Under the pieces are notes generated by a model, which ran no database searches, was not told the origin of the DNA, and saw only the letters and a list, made by a program, of their open reading frames with translations. A program made the position numbers and the translations under genes. Source: DATHTS01 sp041940425 (GTDB lineage: Bacteria; Acidobacteriota; Blastocatellia; Pyrinomonadales; Pyrinomonadaceae). From it: a stretch of DNA of 64,000 nucleotides. The stretch covers positions 5,640-69,639 of the forward strand of contig JBGTSF010000017.1 of NCBI GenBank assembly GCA_041940425.1, read 5' to 3'. Shown here piece after piece: positions 6,943 through 15,883 of the stretch (positions are counted from its first letter, which is position 1; every line of letters begins with the position of its first letter).

Positions 6943-8751
6943 ATGTTAGATACGTTAGGAAATTTAGAGCGAACGCATACTTGCGGCGAACTTCGCGCGG
7001 AAAATGTCGGCGAGCAGGTCGTTTTGATGGGCTGGGTTGCGAAGAAACGCGACTTCGGCGTTTTTACATTTATTGATCTGCGCGACCGTTACGGCGTAAC
7101 GCAGACGGTCGTTTCGGAAGAAACCGCGAAAGACGCGCACACGAAAGTGAAAAATGTGCGCGGCGAATTTGTGATCGCCGTCAAGGGCGAAGTTTTTCGG
7201 CGCGATGAAAACGCGCGAAATGCAAAACTCGCAACCGGCGACATCGAAGTTCACGTTAAAGAAATTTTGATCTTGAACGATGCGAAAACCTTGCCGTTCG
7301 AACTAGAAAAAGCCGGTTCGCAAAATCTCGCGTCGGAAGATTTGCGTCTCAAATACCGCTATCTCGACCTGCGCCGTCCGCGTCTGCAAAATAATCTGCT
7401 GATGCGTGCGAAAACGATTGCGAAGATCCGCGAATATGTCGAGGCAAACGGTTTTGTCGAGATCGAAACGCCGATTCTGCTTAAATCTACGCCTGAAGGC
7501 GCGAGAGATTTTATCGTCCCGTCGCGCATTCATACGGGAAAATTTTTCGCGCTTCCGCAGTCGCCGCAGATTCTCAAACAGATCACGATGATCGCCGGAT
7601 TCGACAAATATTATCAGATCGCCCGCTGTTTCCGCGACGAGGATTTGCGCGCCGACCGCCAGCCGGAATTTACGCAACTCGATTTGGAAATGAGCTTTAC
7701 AAACCGCGAAACAGTTTACGGTTTGATGGAAGGAATGTTCCGGCATGTTTTCAAACTTATTGACGTCGAACTGCCCGAAGAATTTCCGCGGATGACATAT
7801 TCGGAGGCGATGCGCCGATTTGGTTCTGACAAACCCGACCTGCGTTTTGAGATGGAAATCGTTGACCTTTCGGAAAATCTCAAAGAAACCGATTTCGCGC
7901 CGTTCGCGTCGGTTCTCGAAAAAAACGGCGCGATAAAAGCAATTGTCGCCAAAGGCAAAGCCGATTATTCGCGTAAACAACTTGATGAATTGCAGGAATT
8001 TGTCAAACGCTACGGCGCATCTGCTTTGGCGTGGATAAAACTCGGCGATGAAACGACTTCTTCGCTTTTAAAAGTTCTGGGCGAAGCGAAAATTTCCGAA
8101 CTCGCAAGCGAGGCAAAAGCCGAAAAAGGCGACGCGCTTTTGATCGTCGCGGGCAGAAAATCAATTGTCGCGGCAAGCCTCGGCGCATTGCGTCTGGAAA
8201 TCGCCAGACGCGAAAATCTGATTCCGAAAGACGTTTTCAAACCGCTCATCGTTACCGAATTTCCGATGTTCGAACACGACGACGAAACCGACATATACTT
8301 CGCCGCGCATCATCCGTTCACGTCGCCGATGGACGAAGACCTCGAACTTTTCAAACGCGCCGTCGAAAACGAAAGCGAGCGTCATCTGCTGGGGAAAATT
8401 CGCGCCAAGGCTTACGACACGGTCATCAACGGCATCGAGGTCGCGGGCGGCTCGATCCGAATTCACCAGCGCGACGTGCAGGCTTTGAATTTTAAAGCTC
8501 TCGGACTTTCGCCGGAAAAGGCAAAAGAAAGATTCGGATTTTTTCTCGAAGCACTCGAATACGGCACGCCGCCGCACGGCGGTTTCGCCGCCGGAATCGA
8601 GCGGACGCTGATGGCGCTTCTCCAAAACGACAACATCCGCGACCTGATCGCCTTTCCGAAAACCGCTTCGGCGCAGGATTTGATGATGGACGCGCCGGGT
8701 GAAGTTGACGAAGCGCAACTCGATGATTTGGGAATAAAAGTTATTGATTAA
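6943..8751 (+). CDS. aspS: Aspartyl-tRNA synthetase
   Basis: AspS charges tRNA-Asp (and tRNA-Asn in non-discriminating species). The 602-residue product has the bacterial architecture: an N-terminal OB-fold anticodon domain, class II motif 2 CFRDEDLRADRQPEFTQLD, an inserted GAD domain in the middle, the HHPFTSPMDED segment, and motif 3 GGFAAGIERTLMALL near the C terminus. The start MLDTLGNLERTHTCGEL fits the family. The heptamer repeat directly precedes the start, so the ribosome-binding site must lie in or next to it (no good Shine-Dalgarno is visible). Confidence 0.96.
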   Translation: MLDTLGNLERTHTCGELRAENVGEQVVLMGWVAKKRDFGVFTFIDLRDRYGVTQTVVSEETAKDAHTKVKNVRGEFVIAVKGEVFRRDENARNAKLATGDIEVHVKEILILNDAKTLPFELEKAGSQNLASEDLRLKYRYLDLRRPRLQNNLLMRAKTIAKIREYVEANGFVEIETPILLKSTPEGARDFIVPSRIHTGKFFALPQSPQILKQITMIAGFDKYYQIARCFRDEDLRADRQPEFTQLDLEMSFTNRETVYGLMEGMFRHVFKLIDVELPEEFPRMTYSEAMRRFGSDKPDLRFEMEIVDLSENLKETDFAPFASVLEKNGAIKAIVAKGKADYSRKQLDELQEFVKRYGASALAWIKLGDETTSSLLKVLGEAKISELASEAKAEKGDALLIVAGRKSIVAASLGALRLEIARRENLIPKDVFKPLIVTEFPMFEHDDETDIYFAAHHPFTSPMDEDLELFKRAVENESERHLLGKIRAKAYDTVINGIEVAGGSIRIHQRDVQALNFKALGLSPEKAKERFGFFLEALEYGTPPHGGFAAGIERTLMALLQNDNIRDLIAFPKTASAQDLMMDAPGEVDEAQLDDLGIKVID

Positions 8752-8778
8752 ATATAAGGCAGGCGTTATGCTTGCCTT

Positions 8779-9057
8779 ATGAAAATTCCGTGGAAACTCA
8801 TCTCGGCATTTTATTTTCCGCTACATTTGGCATTCGGAAGTTTTTATCTCTCTTATGAAATGTTAAATGGTAAAACCGATTGTCGAAATTGCAGTTTTTG
8901 CAATGCTTTTAGTTGTGCGGATCAAACCTCTCTATTTTGGTCTGATTTATTTTTTTACATCGGACTTGGATTGGTTGTTTTTTCGATCATACTTCCATCA
9001 ATAATTTCTTACAGAAACGAGAAAGTAATCGAGTCAAGTATTTTGAAAGAAATATAA
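8779..9057 (+). CDS. Small membrane protein with Cys-rich loop
   Basis: A 92-residue protein with two predicted membrane segments (about 6-27 and 55-77). The loop between them contains four cysteines in the pattern CRNCSFCNAFSC plus D, which could hold a metal or disulfides on the periplasmic face. No family is recognised. It sits 27 bp after aspS; a short palindrome (AAGGCAGGCG...CGTTATGCTTGCCTTAT) lies between them. Composition is more A+T-rich than aspS. Confidence 0.6.
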   Translation: MKIPWKLISAFYFPLHLAFGSFYLSYEMLNGKTDCRNCSFCNAFSCADQTSLFWSDLFFYIGLGLVVFSIILPSIISYRNEKVIESSILKEI

Positions 9058-9064
9058 TAAACGC

Positions 9065-9532
9065 TCATTTTAATAAATTACTCAAAAATCTTATTGTCGC
9101 TTCATAAATCTCCGCATCTTCCGAAGCGCGCGAACCGGCGATATTGAGATTTTTGCAATCTGTCGAATCAAGCCATTTTCGCGTTTTTTCAATCGCTTTT
9201 TCCAACGATGAGGCGGAAAAATCAATATGCAAAACCGGCTTTTCGTATTTTTCGGAAAACTTTAAAGTCAAAAGTGATCCGCCTTTTAATTCGCCGTGCG
9301 AAAAAATCAAAGTCGCATCCGAATATTTTACATTCAATTCTGTCCTTTCTGCCGGATTTTCCGTTTCGGTTTCGATTAGATTTTCATATTTATCAGAAAC
9401 TCGCCCATCTTCCGCGAGACGATTTTTCGGGACGAAACCGCCGATCTCGAAATTGTTTTCCAGTGCAAAATCGAATGCGGCGCGGTCTGCGCCCGTCTGC
9501 CCGCCGGAGATTATTTTTTTGATTTTCGACAT
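9065..9532 (-). CDS. Putative molybdenum carrier / YpsA-SLOG family protein
   Basis: The 155-residue product begins with KKIISGGQTGADRAAFDFALE, the nucleotide-binding signature of the SLOG superfamily group annotated as putative molybdenum carrier (PF12694). GGFVPKNRLAEDG and SDATLIFSHGELKGGSLLT complete the Rossmann-like fold. Proteins of this type bind nucleotides or cofactors; some structures of the group suggested Mo-cofactor carriage, but many act as nucleotide sensors. It is convergent with the small membrane gene and divergent from the secreted gene at 9745. Confidence 0.82.
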   Translation of the reverse strand: MSKIKKIISGGQTGADRAAFDFALENNFEIGGFVPKNRLAEDGRVSDKYENLIETETENPAERTELNVKYSDATLIFSHGELKGGSLLTLKFSEKYEKPVLHIDFSASSLEKAIEKTRKWLDSTDCKNLNIAGSRASEDAEIYEATIRFLSNLLK

Positions 9533-9657
9533 TTTTCCGAACTGAATAATTTTGAATCTTTTTATGTCGTTTTTTCAAACACAAACCGGCGTATGACATC
9601 AAAACATAAATTTTTATCTAATTCGGCAATTACTGAAATAATAAAACTTGTAACTTT

Positions 9658-9675
9658 TTGGCATTATGCTTGCAC
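9658..9675 (+). promoter_or_regulatory. Sigma-54 (-24/-12) promoter
   Basis: TTGGCATTATGCTTGCA has GG at 9660-9661 and GC at 9672-9673 with exactly 10 bp between, the invariant spacing of RpoN promoters, and a good TTGC -12 element. It lies about 70 bp before the secreted RskA-like gene, which has a strong AAGGAGG site. Confidence 0.7.
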
Positions 9676-9744
9676 GATATTCTGCGGCATTTAAACAATT
9701 CGTTTGTTTAAAATTTACAAGAAGGGTTTACAAGGAGGAGAAGT

Positions 9745-10701
9745 ATGAAAAAATTTTTATTTAATTTCTCAATGATTTTGGCAATGACTCTGTCTCTCGG
9801 AGTTTTTGCTATTGCTCAGGAAACGACAACAACGACGACGACGACGGTTACTAAAAAGGAAGTAATCGCTAATCCTGACGGCACCTACACGGTTATCGAA
9901 TATCCGGTCGGCAAGGAAGTTACGGTCGAATTAACGCCGTATAACATCGAAGGCGCGAAAGGCTGGGCGAAGGTGATGAGAACCGCCGACGGCACGACCG
10001 TCGCGCTGGATTTGTCCGGTCTTCCGGCTACTTCCAAAGAGTATTATGTTTACGCGGTAGATAACGCCGGCGCGGTTACACTGCTCGGTCCGGCGACGAT
10101 TGAAAACGGCATCAGCAAAACGACGTTCACCACGCCGATGAGCCAGTTTATGCTCGTTCTTTCGCCGAGCGGAGAATTGAAAGCGATTGACACGACTACG
10201 CCGGTCGCTTTCCGCAGTGTCGTTCCGAAAGGCTACGCGGTCGTTCCGGTCGGAAACCGCGTTGAAGACGACGGCGACGAATTGAAAGAAGATCAAAAGG
10301 CGACGACTGCCGAGGTCGCTTCGACCTACAGCGTTCCGCTGTTGGGCGTTCCGGCTTTTGAAAAAGGAACGACGGAGATCAAGATCAATTTTAGCGGCGA
10401 CCTCGCCGGTTTGAAAGGCAAAGCCTATATTGATCCGCGCGACGACGGCTCGACGCAGATCAAAATGCGTTTCGACGATATGAAGATGGCGCCGAAAAAC
10501 AAGAGATTCGTTCTCTGGGCTTCGGCGGCGGACGGAAGCTATACGAAACTCGGTCAGGTCGTCAACACCGGCGAACGTCAGGAAGGCGAGATCCGCAGTG
10601 AAACCGCGCTGAAGGATTTTGGCTTGTTCGTCACGGTCGAAGAAGCGGACGTTGAAACGCCGACCAGTAAAGTTTACTCCGTGTTTAGCATAAACCCGTA
10701 A
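9745..10701 (+). CDS. Secreted protein with RskA-like (anti-sigma-K C-terminal) repeats
   Basis: A 318-residue exported protein with a clear signal peptide (MKKFLFNFSMILAMTLSLGVFA, cleavage near AIAQ) followed by a Thr-rich stretch. Two homologous beta domains follow (about 45-150 and 190-315). The second has FVLWASAADGSYTKLGQV and FGLFVTVEEADVETPTS, resembling the extracytoplasmic domain of anti-sigma-K factors. No membrane segment or sigma-binding domain is present, so it is not an anti-sigma factor itself. It stands as a single gene between a sigma-54 promoter and a strong terminator, which implies conditional, probably abundant expression. Confidence 0.75.
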   Translation: MKKFLFNFSMILAMTLSLGVFAIAQETTTTTTTTVTKKEVIANPDGTYTVIEYPVGKEVTVELTPYNIEGAKGWAKVMRTADGTTVALDLSGLPATSKEYYVYAVDNAGAVTLLGPATIENGISKTTFTTPMSQFMLVLSPSGELKAIDTTTPVAFRSVVPKGYAVVPVGNRVEDDGDELKEDQKATTAEVASTYSVPLLGVPAFEKGTTEIKINFSGDLAGLKGKAYIDPRDDGSTQIKMRFDDMKMAPKNKRFVLWASAADGSYTKLGQVVNTGERQEGEIRSETALKDFGLFVTVEEADVETPTSKVYSVFSINP

Positions 10702-10758
10702 TTTATGCTAAATACTTTAGGAAACGATGATCTGTAAAATGGTTTTCGTTTCTCTCGT

Positions 10759-10795
10759 CGGGAATGATATTTCAAAATATCATTCCCGTTTTTTT
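10759..10795 (+). terminator. Rho-independent terminator
   Basis: A perfect 13-bp stem (10759-10771 with 10776-10788), a 4-nt TCAA loop and seven T follow the secreted RskA-like gene. Confidence 0.9.
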
Positions 10796-10973
10796 ACCGC
10801 AAATTCTCAAACTTTATATTCGGTATGATTATTGCAACTGTGTATATCTTGACTATTAAAATGATACACGGAAAATTTCAAAATCAACGATGAGCAGTTT
10901 TGAAATCGGAAAAATTCAGAGCGGTCTCACAAGCCGCTAAAAATCAATAAATACGGAAAAGGGGAAATGTAAT

Positions 10974-11606
10974 ATGGCTAATAAACAAAATCAAAATATA
11001 CAAGGCGGAACGTCGGCAAGACAGGCTAAGGACGAACTTTCGACGAATTCTCAGGAGCAAAAAGATTCGGATTCTACAGTCGAATCCGTAAAAGAGTCGG
11101 CGAAAGATACGGCTAAAGATTTATACGATCAGGCAAAAGGGACAGCCGGACAAGCCTATGGCGCGGCGACGAAAAAAGCCGAGTCGGCAATCGGCGAAAA
11201 GAAAGCAAATCTGGCAAGCGGTCTGACTTCGGTTGCGGACAGCCTGCATCAGGCGACGGAAAATCTGCGCGAACAGGACGATCAGATCGGCATCACGAAA
11301 TTAACCGCGAAATACGGTGACGAACTGGCAAATCAGCTCGAACGAATCTCAGATTATTTCGAAAATAAAGATCCGCGCGAGATGATGAGAGACGTCGAAG
11401 GCTTTGCGCGGCGCAATCCGGAAATATTTCTCGGCGCGGCTTTTACGTTAGGACTTCTGGCGGCAAGATTTTTAAAGAGTTCCGGCAATGGAAAAAATTC
11501 TGCGCAGAATAACCGTCAGATATCGCGCAGCCGGAAAACGGGAAGCGAAACAAACAATATAAAAACGCTCGACAACAGATCGGTGAACAAAGATCAGAAA
11601 TTATAA
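10974..11606 (+). CDS. YqjD/ElaB-like membrane-anchored stress protein
   Basis: The 210-residue product starts with a disordered, LEA-like Lys/Asp/Ala-rich region (repeats of AKDTAKDLYDQAKGTAGQAYG). A helical region follows, then a C-terminal hydrophobic anchor NPEIFLGAAFTLGLLAARFL (about 150-170) and a basic tail. ElaB/YqjD proteins bind ribosomes at the membrane in stationary phase or protect the envelope. Here the anchor sits more internally than in E. coli. AAGGGG precedes the start. It is the first gene of a three-gene operon with YqjE-like and DUF3618 genes, the same order as in many proteobacteria. Confidence 0.72.
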   Translation: MANKQNQNIQGGTSARQAKDELSTNSQEQKDSDSTVESVKESAKDTAKDLYDQAKGTAGQAYGAATKKAESAIGEKKANLASGLTSVADSLHQATENLREQDDQIGITKLTAKYGDELANQLERISDYFENKDPREMMRDVEGFARRNPEIFLGAAFTLGLLAARFLKSSGNGKNSAQNNRQISRSRKTGSETNNIKTLDNRSVNKDQKL

Positions 11607-11629
11607 AAACCGGATAACGGGAGGAGTTT

Positions 11630-12028
11630 ATGGCACAGCAAATTGTTAGAGACGAACGCAGCCTGGGCGACCTGTTTTCCGAATTGGCGAACGAAACGAG
11701 TTTGCTTATCCGGCAGGAAGTCGCGCTGGCGCAGGTCGAAGTAACCGAAAAGGCGGGAAAAGTCGGAAAAAATGTCGGCTATCTGGCGGTCGGCGGCGCG
11801 GTCGGTTACGCGGCGCTGCTCGCGGTTCTGGCGGCGGCAATCATCGGTCTGGGCAATTTTATTCCGCTCTGGCTATCGGCTTTAATAGTCGGCGCAGTGG
11901 TCGGAATCATCGCTTATTTTATGGTTTCATCGGCACTGACCGCACTGAAAAATACCGATCTGAAACCGAAGCAGACGGTTGAGACATTGAAGGAGGACGC
12001 ACAATGGCTAAAAAGACAGATGAATTAA
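11630..12028 (+). CDS. YqjE-like / phage holin superfamily III protein
   Basis: A 132-residue membrane protein. An N-terminal amphipathic helix (SLGDLFSELANETSLLIRQEVALAQVE) leads into two strongly hydrophobic segments (about 48-75 and 80-105). This is the YqjE / Phage_holin_3_6 (PF07332) layout, found beside YqjD-type genes. Despite the name these are normal chromosomal envelope proteins. A GGGAGGAG site precedes the start. It overlaps the next gene by 25 bp, so the two are translationally coupled. Confidence 0.8.
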   Translation: MAQQIVRDERSLGDLFSELANETSLLIRQEVALAQVEVTEKAGKVGKNVGYLAVGGAVGYAALLAVLAAAIIGLGNFIPLWLSALIVGAVVGIIAYFMVSSALTALKNTDLKPKQTVETLKEDAQWLKRQMN

Positions 12029-13017
12029 AAAAAGATTCCGGTATTTTGACCGAAACCGACAAAGACATTATTTCGACGGTGGCGAACAATACGGAAGACG
12101 AATTCACGGAAAAATACACGGACGAAGTTTCGGATTCGGATTCGGACGATCCCGACCGGATTCGCTCCGAGATTGAAAAAACGCGCCGCGAGATGAGCGA
12201 AACGATTGACGAAATACAGGAAAGATTGAGTTATGAAAATATTTCCGAACAGGTTTCCGAACGGGTTAGCGAAGCCGTTGACTCGGCAAAAACTGCGGCT
12301 TATCAGGCGACTATCGGAAAAGCGGGAAAGTTTATGAAAAACGTAGGGAGAGAGATAAAAGTTATGGGTAGAGAAATTTCAAAAACAGAAGCAGGAAAAA
12401 CGGTTTTAAGCAATCCCGTTCCCTTTGCTTTGATCGGCTTGGGCGCGGGCGTGCTTTTATTTAACGCTTTCGGAAAAAAGAAAAAATCTTCACACGCTGG
12501 CAACGGCAGAGATTATGATTATGAAAAAGATTCGCCGTCAATGCTGAAATCAGCCGGCAACAAAGCCGGCGATGCTTATGACAGCATCAGCGAAACAACG
12601 AACAAGACTTATAAAAACGTTTCGAATTTTGCCGGGCGCGCTTACAATGGCGTAGCGGGCGCGGCGGGTTCAGCGTATGAAACCGTTACCGACACAGCGC
12701 ATCAGGCTTACGACAAAGCCGGAGAACTTGGTCATCAGGCACGCGAGCAGTATGATCATTACATCGAAGAAAATCCGTTGGCGGTCGGAGCGGTCGCCTT
12801 TGCCGTCGGCGCGGCGGTCGGACTTGCCATTCCGGCAAGCCGGTATGAAAGCGATCTGCTCGGCGACACGCGAGATCAATTGATGCAAAAAGCGAGACAG
12901 CAATTTAAGGGATTGTTGCACAGAGCCGGCGAAACCGCGATGGAAGAAATTGATAAAGCCAAAACGGCGGCAAAAGAATCGGCGCCAGCCAATCGCAGAA
13001 AAGATTTAGTTCATTAA
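12004..13017 (+). CDS. DUF3618 domain protein
   Basis: The 337-residue product has the DUF3618 signature PDRIRSEIEKTRREMSETID (about residues 50-70), then a coiled stretch. Two hydrophobic segments follow: NPVPFALIGLGAGVLLFNAFG (about 138-158) and NPLAVGAVAFAVGAAVGLAIP (about 256-277). LEA-like repeats AYDSISETTNK, AYNGVAGAAG, AYETVTDTAHQAYDKAGELG lie between them. It is probably an inner-membrane stress protein acting with the two upstream genes. The start inside the previous gene is preceded by AAGGAGG, which decides it. Confidence 0.8.
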   Translation: MAKKTDELKKDSGILTETDKDIISTVANNTEDEFTEKYTDEVSDSDSDDPDRIRSEIEKTRREMSETIDEIQERLSYENISEQVSERVSEAVDSAKTAAYQATIGKAGKFMKNVGREIKVMGREISKTEAGKTVLSNPVPFALIGLGAGVLLFNAFGKKKKSSHAGNGRDYDYEKDSPSMLKSAGNKAGDAYDSISETTNKTYKNVSNFAGRAYNGVAGAAGSAYETVTDTAHQAYDKAGELGHQAREQYDHYIEENPLAVGAVAFAVGAAVGLAIPASRYESDLLGDTRDQLMQKARQQFKGLLHRAGETAMEEIDKAKTAAKESAPANRRKDLVH

Positions 13018-13032
13018 TTTCAATTTAAACGA

Positions 13033-13092
13033 AAACGCGACCGCCGGGAAACATGTCTTCGATATTAAGAACACTTCCCGGCGGTCGCGTTT
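13033..13092. terminator. Long perfect inverted repeat between convergent genes
   Basis: An 18-bp perfect GC-rich stem (13033-13050 with 13075-13092) encloses a 24-nt loop. It lies between the convergent DUF3618 and serS genes and probably ends transcription in both directions, although there is only a short T-run. Confidence 0.7.
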
Positions 13093-13099
13093 CTGCTTA

Positions 13100-14386
13100 T
13101 TAAGACGAGATTTTTTCTAAACCGTTCATAAACGGCTGGAGAACTTCAGGAATTTGAATGGAGCCGTCCGCCTGCTGGTAATTTTCCAGAATGGCGATCC
13201 AGGTTCGACCGACCGCCAAGCCCGAACCGTTCAAAGTATGAACAAATTCCGGTTTCGCGCCGCCCGCCCGACGAAAGCGGAGATTCATCCGCCGCGCCTG
13301 AAAATCTCCGTAATTCGAACAGCTCGAAATCTCGCGGTAAGTATTCTGCGACGGAATCCAGACTTCGATGTCGTAAGTTTTCTTCGCGCCGAATCCCATA
13401 TCGCCCGTCGAAAGCAGAACCGTGCGATACGGCAAACCGAGAAGCTGTAGAATGCGCTCGGCGTTTTGCGTCAGTTTTTCGTGTTCCTCATCGGAATTTT
13501 CCGGCAGAGCGTATTTGACGAGTTCGACCTTATCGAATTGATGCTGGCGAATCAGCCCGCGCGTGTCGCGCCCATAGCTTCCGGCTTCCGAACGGAAACA
13601 CGGCGTGTAAGCCGTAAAAGACACCGGCAAATCCTTCGCGTCGAGCATCTCTCCGGCGCGGTAATTCGTTACCGGAACTTCGGCGGTCGGAATCAGATAA
13701 AGCCCGCGCTCGTCATTCAATTTAAAAAGATCGGCTTCGAATTTCGGCAGATTTCCCGTCCCGAACATCGAATCCGCATTGACGATAAACGGCGGCAGAG
13801 TTTCCGTGTAATTATGCTCCGAAGTGTGAACGTCGAGCATAAAGTTGATCAAAGCGCGTTCGAGCCGCGCGCCCGCGCCGTTTAAGATCGCAAACCGCGA
13901 ACCGGAAATTTTCGTCGCGCGTTCGAGATCGAGAATGCCTAACGCTTCGCCCAAGTCAACGTGGTCTTTTACATTGAAATTAAACTCACGCGGCTCGCCC
14001 CATTTTCTGACTTCGGCATTTGCCGATTCGTCCGCGCCTACCGGCACATCTTCCGCCGGGACGTTTGGAAGTCCGGCAAGCAGTTCGTCCATTTTCGTTT
14101 CGAGCTGTTTGCGCCGCTCGTCGAGTTCCGTTTGTTTGTCCTTTAATCCGGCGACTTCCGCTTTTTTCGCTTCGGCTTCTTCGCGCTTTCCCGACTGCAT
14201 CAGCGCGCCGATCTCTTTGCTCGTCGAATTTCTCTTTTGATTGACCGCGTCCGATTCGCCGATCACGCGGCGGCGTTCGGTGTCGAGTTCGATAAAATCA
14301 TCCAAAATTCCGGTCGGAAAATTGCGGCTTTTCAACGCTTCCCGAACCGTTTCCAAATTATTTCTGACGTAATTTAAATCAATCAT
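13100..14386 (-). CDS. serS: Seryl-tRNA synthetase
   Basis: SerS charges tRNA-Ser and tRNA-Sec. The 428-residue product has the N-terminal long coiled-coil arm that grips the tRNA variable loop (about residues 28-100, rich in KREEAEAKKAEVAGLKDK). Class II motif 2 FRSEAGSYGRDTRGLIRQHQ and motif 3 NGSGLAVGRTWIAILENYQ are present near residues 270 and 390. The length is normal. Because SerS would also charge any tRNA-Sec, it is relevant to the UGA-containing rhodanese at 26505, though serS is universal and proves nothing. Confidence 0.96.
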   Translation of the reverse strand: MIDLNYVRNNLETVREALKSRNFPTGILDDFIELDTERRRVIGESDAVNQKRNSTSKEIGALMQSGKREEAEAKKAEVAGLKDKQTELDERRKQLETKMDELLAGLPNVPAEDVPVGADESANAEVRKWGEPREFNFNVKDHVDLGEALGILDLERATKISGSRFAILNGAGARLERALINFMLDVHTSEHNYTETLPPFIVNADSMFGTGNLPKFEADLFKLNDERGLYLIPTAEVPVTNYRAGEMLDAKDLPVSFTAYTPCFRSEAGSYGRDTRGLIRQHQFDKVELVKYALPENSDEEHEKLTQNAERILQLLGLPYRTVLLSTGDMGFGAKKTYDIEVWIPSQNTYREISSCSNYGDFQARRMNLRFRRAGGAKPEFVHTLNGSGLAVGRTWIAILENYQQADGSIQIPEVLQPFMNGLEKISS

Positions 14387-14533
14387 TTTATAAAATTTCT
14401 CTTTCCTAAAACGTAAAAATCAATTATCAACATAAATAAAAAAGCGGTCAAAGACCGCCGTTTGATTACCAAAGATTTATTTGAATCAAGAGTAGAAAAA
14501 CATGAATAAAAAAATTCTGTATTCTCCGTGGTT

Positions 14534-14604
14534 CTCTGTGAAATCTCATTGAACTCTGTGTAAAAATCTCTTTTAAACACGAAGTTCACGGAGATTTCAC
14601 AGAG
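14534..14604. repeat. Imperfect inverted repeat upstream of serS
   Basis: CTCTGTGAAATCTC (14534-14547) pairs exactly with 14591-14604, with further imperfect pairing inside (CACAGAG-type units). It belongs to the boundary-repeat set. A smaller hairpin AGCGGTC-AAA-GACCGCC lies at about 14443-14460. Nothing else is seen between 14387 and 14653. Confidence 0.75.
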
Positions 14605-14653
14605 TTTTTAGAGAATTATTTTCCACTCTTGATTCGCAAGATTTATCTTATCT

Positions 14654-15709
14654 TTAAGGACAGGGCGTTCCGGGATCGGCGACGGTGCATTTTGTTCCCC
14701 ACGTCCAGGTCGGCGATGAACCTGTGTTGAGAACGGGCGCGTTGGTTGATTCGAGCGGCGCGATCGGGCGCGAGCGAAAAATCCCGTTCCATTTGCCCAG
14801 GCTCGCGTCATCGCCGAAGGCAACCGCTTTTGCCGCCTGATCTCCCGTAAAGGTATAGACCGAAAGCGCGTGGATTCTGCGCCAAATGCCCCACGCGTCA
14901 TATGCGTCGGTCGTCGCATCCGTCTGTCCGAGTCCGTTTGTAACCGGAACTCCGTGCGCGGCTTCGAGCGAACAATAAATTTTAGAAGCGCGAATTACCT
15001 GCCATTTTCTTTCCGTGATCTGCGGCAGACGATTCCAAATATCATTTTGAGAAATTAGATGCTCATTTGTCGGATCATCCCAGTAAACCTGCACGACCAT
15101 TTTCGCCGTCGCCGGAATTTGATCGAGATTCGTGCCCCAGTTATACCACGCCGCCATTATGAACAAGAACAAACCGTTCGCGCCCCAGCCCTGCGCCAGA
15201 CCGCGCCGCGCCATCTCCGGGGTCGCGCCCGCGCCGTAAGAATGACCGGCGAATCCGGTTTTCGTCAGATCCATTATCGAACTTAAATCCTGCGCGGCTT
15301 TTTGAAAACCGTTCCAGAGCTGATTGTAACGCGCGGCGTGCGTCGAAAAAACGCTTGCCGTGTAGGGCGAAAAAACGACGATGTAGCCGTTGCTCGCCAA
15401 CTGGCGCATCAGTGTTTCATAAAAAAGATAGCTCGTTCCGCCGTAGCCGTGAGCGAAAAACACTACCGGAACTTTGTTGGCGGCGGAAGCGTTCGACGGC
15501 ACGAAAACCGAGACCGGCGCGGGCGCGCCCGCATCCGGGTGCGGAATGACCTGCCGCGTTACCGAAAACTGACCGAAACTGCCGTATTCGCCCTTCAAAG
15601 GAAGCGTCGTAACTTTTGTGAATGGACACGGCTCGATCTGCGAAAACGCCCGTTGAGCATTAAACAAAAGCAGAAACGACAGGCAAAGCGTGATTAAACT
15701 GGTTTTCAT
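14654..15709 (-). CDS. Secreted alpha/beta hydrolase (chlorophyllase/PAF-acetylhydrolase-like)
   Basis: A 351-residue protein with a signal peptide (MKTSLITLCLSFLLLFNAQRAFSQ). The core has PVVFFAHGYGG (oxyanion strand, about 82-92), the nucleophile elbow GFAGHSYGAG with Ser157, a candidate acid Asp in VQVYWDDPTNEH, and a candidate His in SLEAAHGVPV. This is the dienelactone hydrolase/chlorophyllase-like lipase arrangement, so it should be a periplasmic or secreted esterase. The substrate is unknown. The C-terminal tail contains several cysteines (TKCTVADPGTPC). Confidence 0.82.
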   Translation of the reverse strand: MKTSLITLCLSFLLLFNAQRAFSQIEPCPFTKVTTLPLKGEYGSFGQFSVTRQVIPHPDAGAPAPVSVFVPSNASAANKVPVVFFAHGYGGTSYLFYETLMRQLASNGYIVVFSPYTASVFSTHAARYNQLWNGFQKAAQDLSSIMDLTKTGFAGHSYGAGATPEMARRGLAQGWGANGLFLFIMAAWYNWGTNLDQIPATAKMVVQVYWDDPTNEHLISQNDIWNRLPQITERKWQVIRASKIYCSLEAAHGVPVTNGLGQTDATTDAYDAWGIWRRIHALSVYTFTGDQAAKAVAFGDDASLGKWNGIFRSRPIAPLESTNAPVLNTGSSPTWTWGTKCTVADPGTPCP

Positions 15710-15883
15710 AGATTCCTTTTTTACTCGATTAAAATCATATTATATCGAACTTTTCCGCCGGATCGTTTTTTTGTGAGATTCGTTTGGGCTCTCATTTTGA
15801 AGGTTTGTTTCCGCGCCGTTTTTCCAATACAATTTAAAATTTGCCTGATGAGCAAACAGAACATAAATTTAGCAAAATAAACT

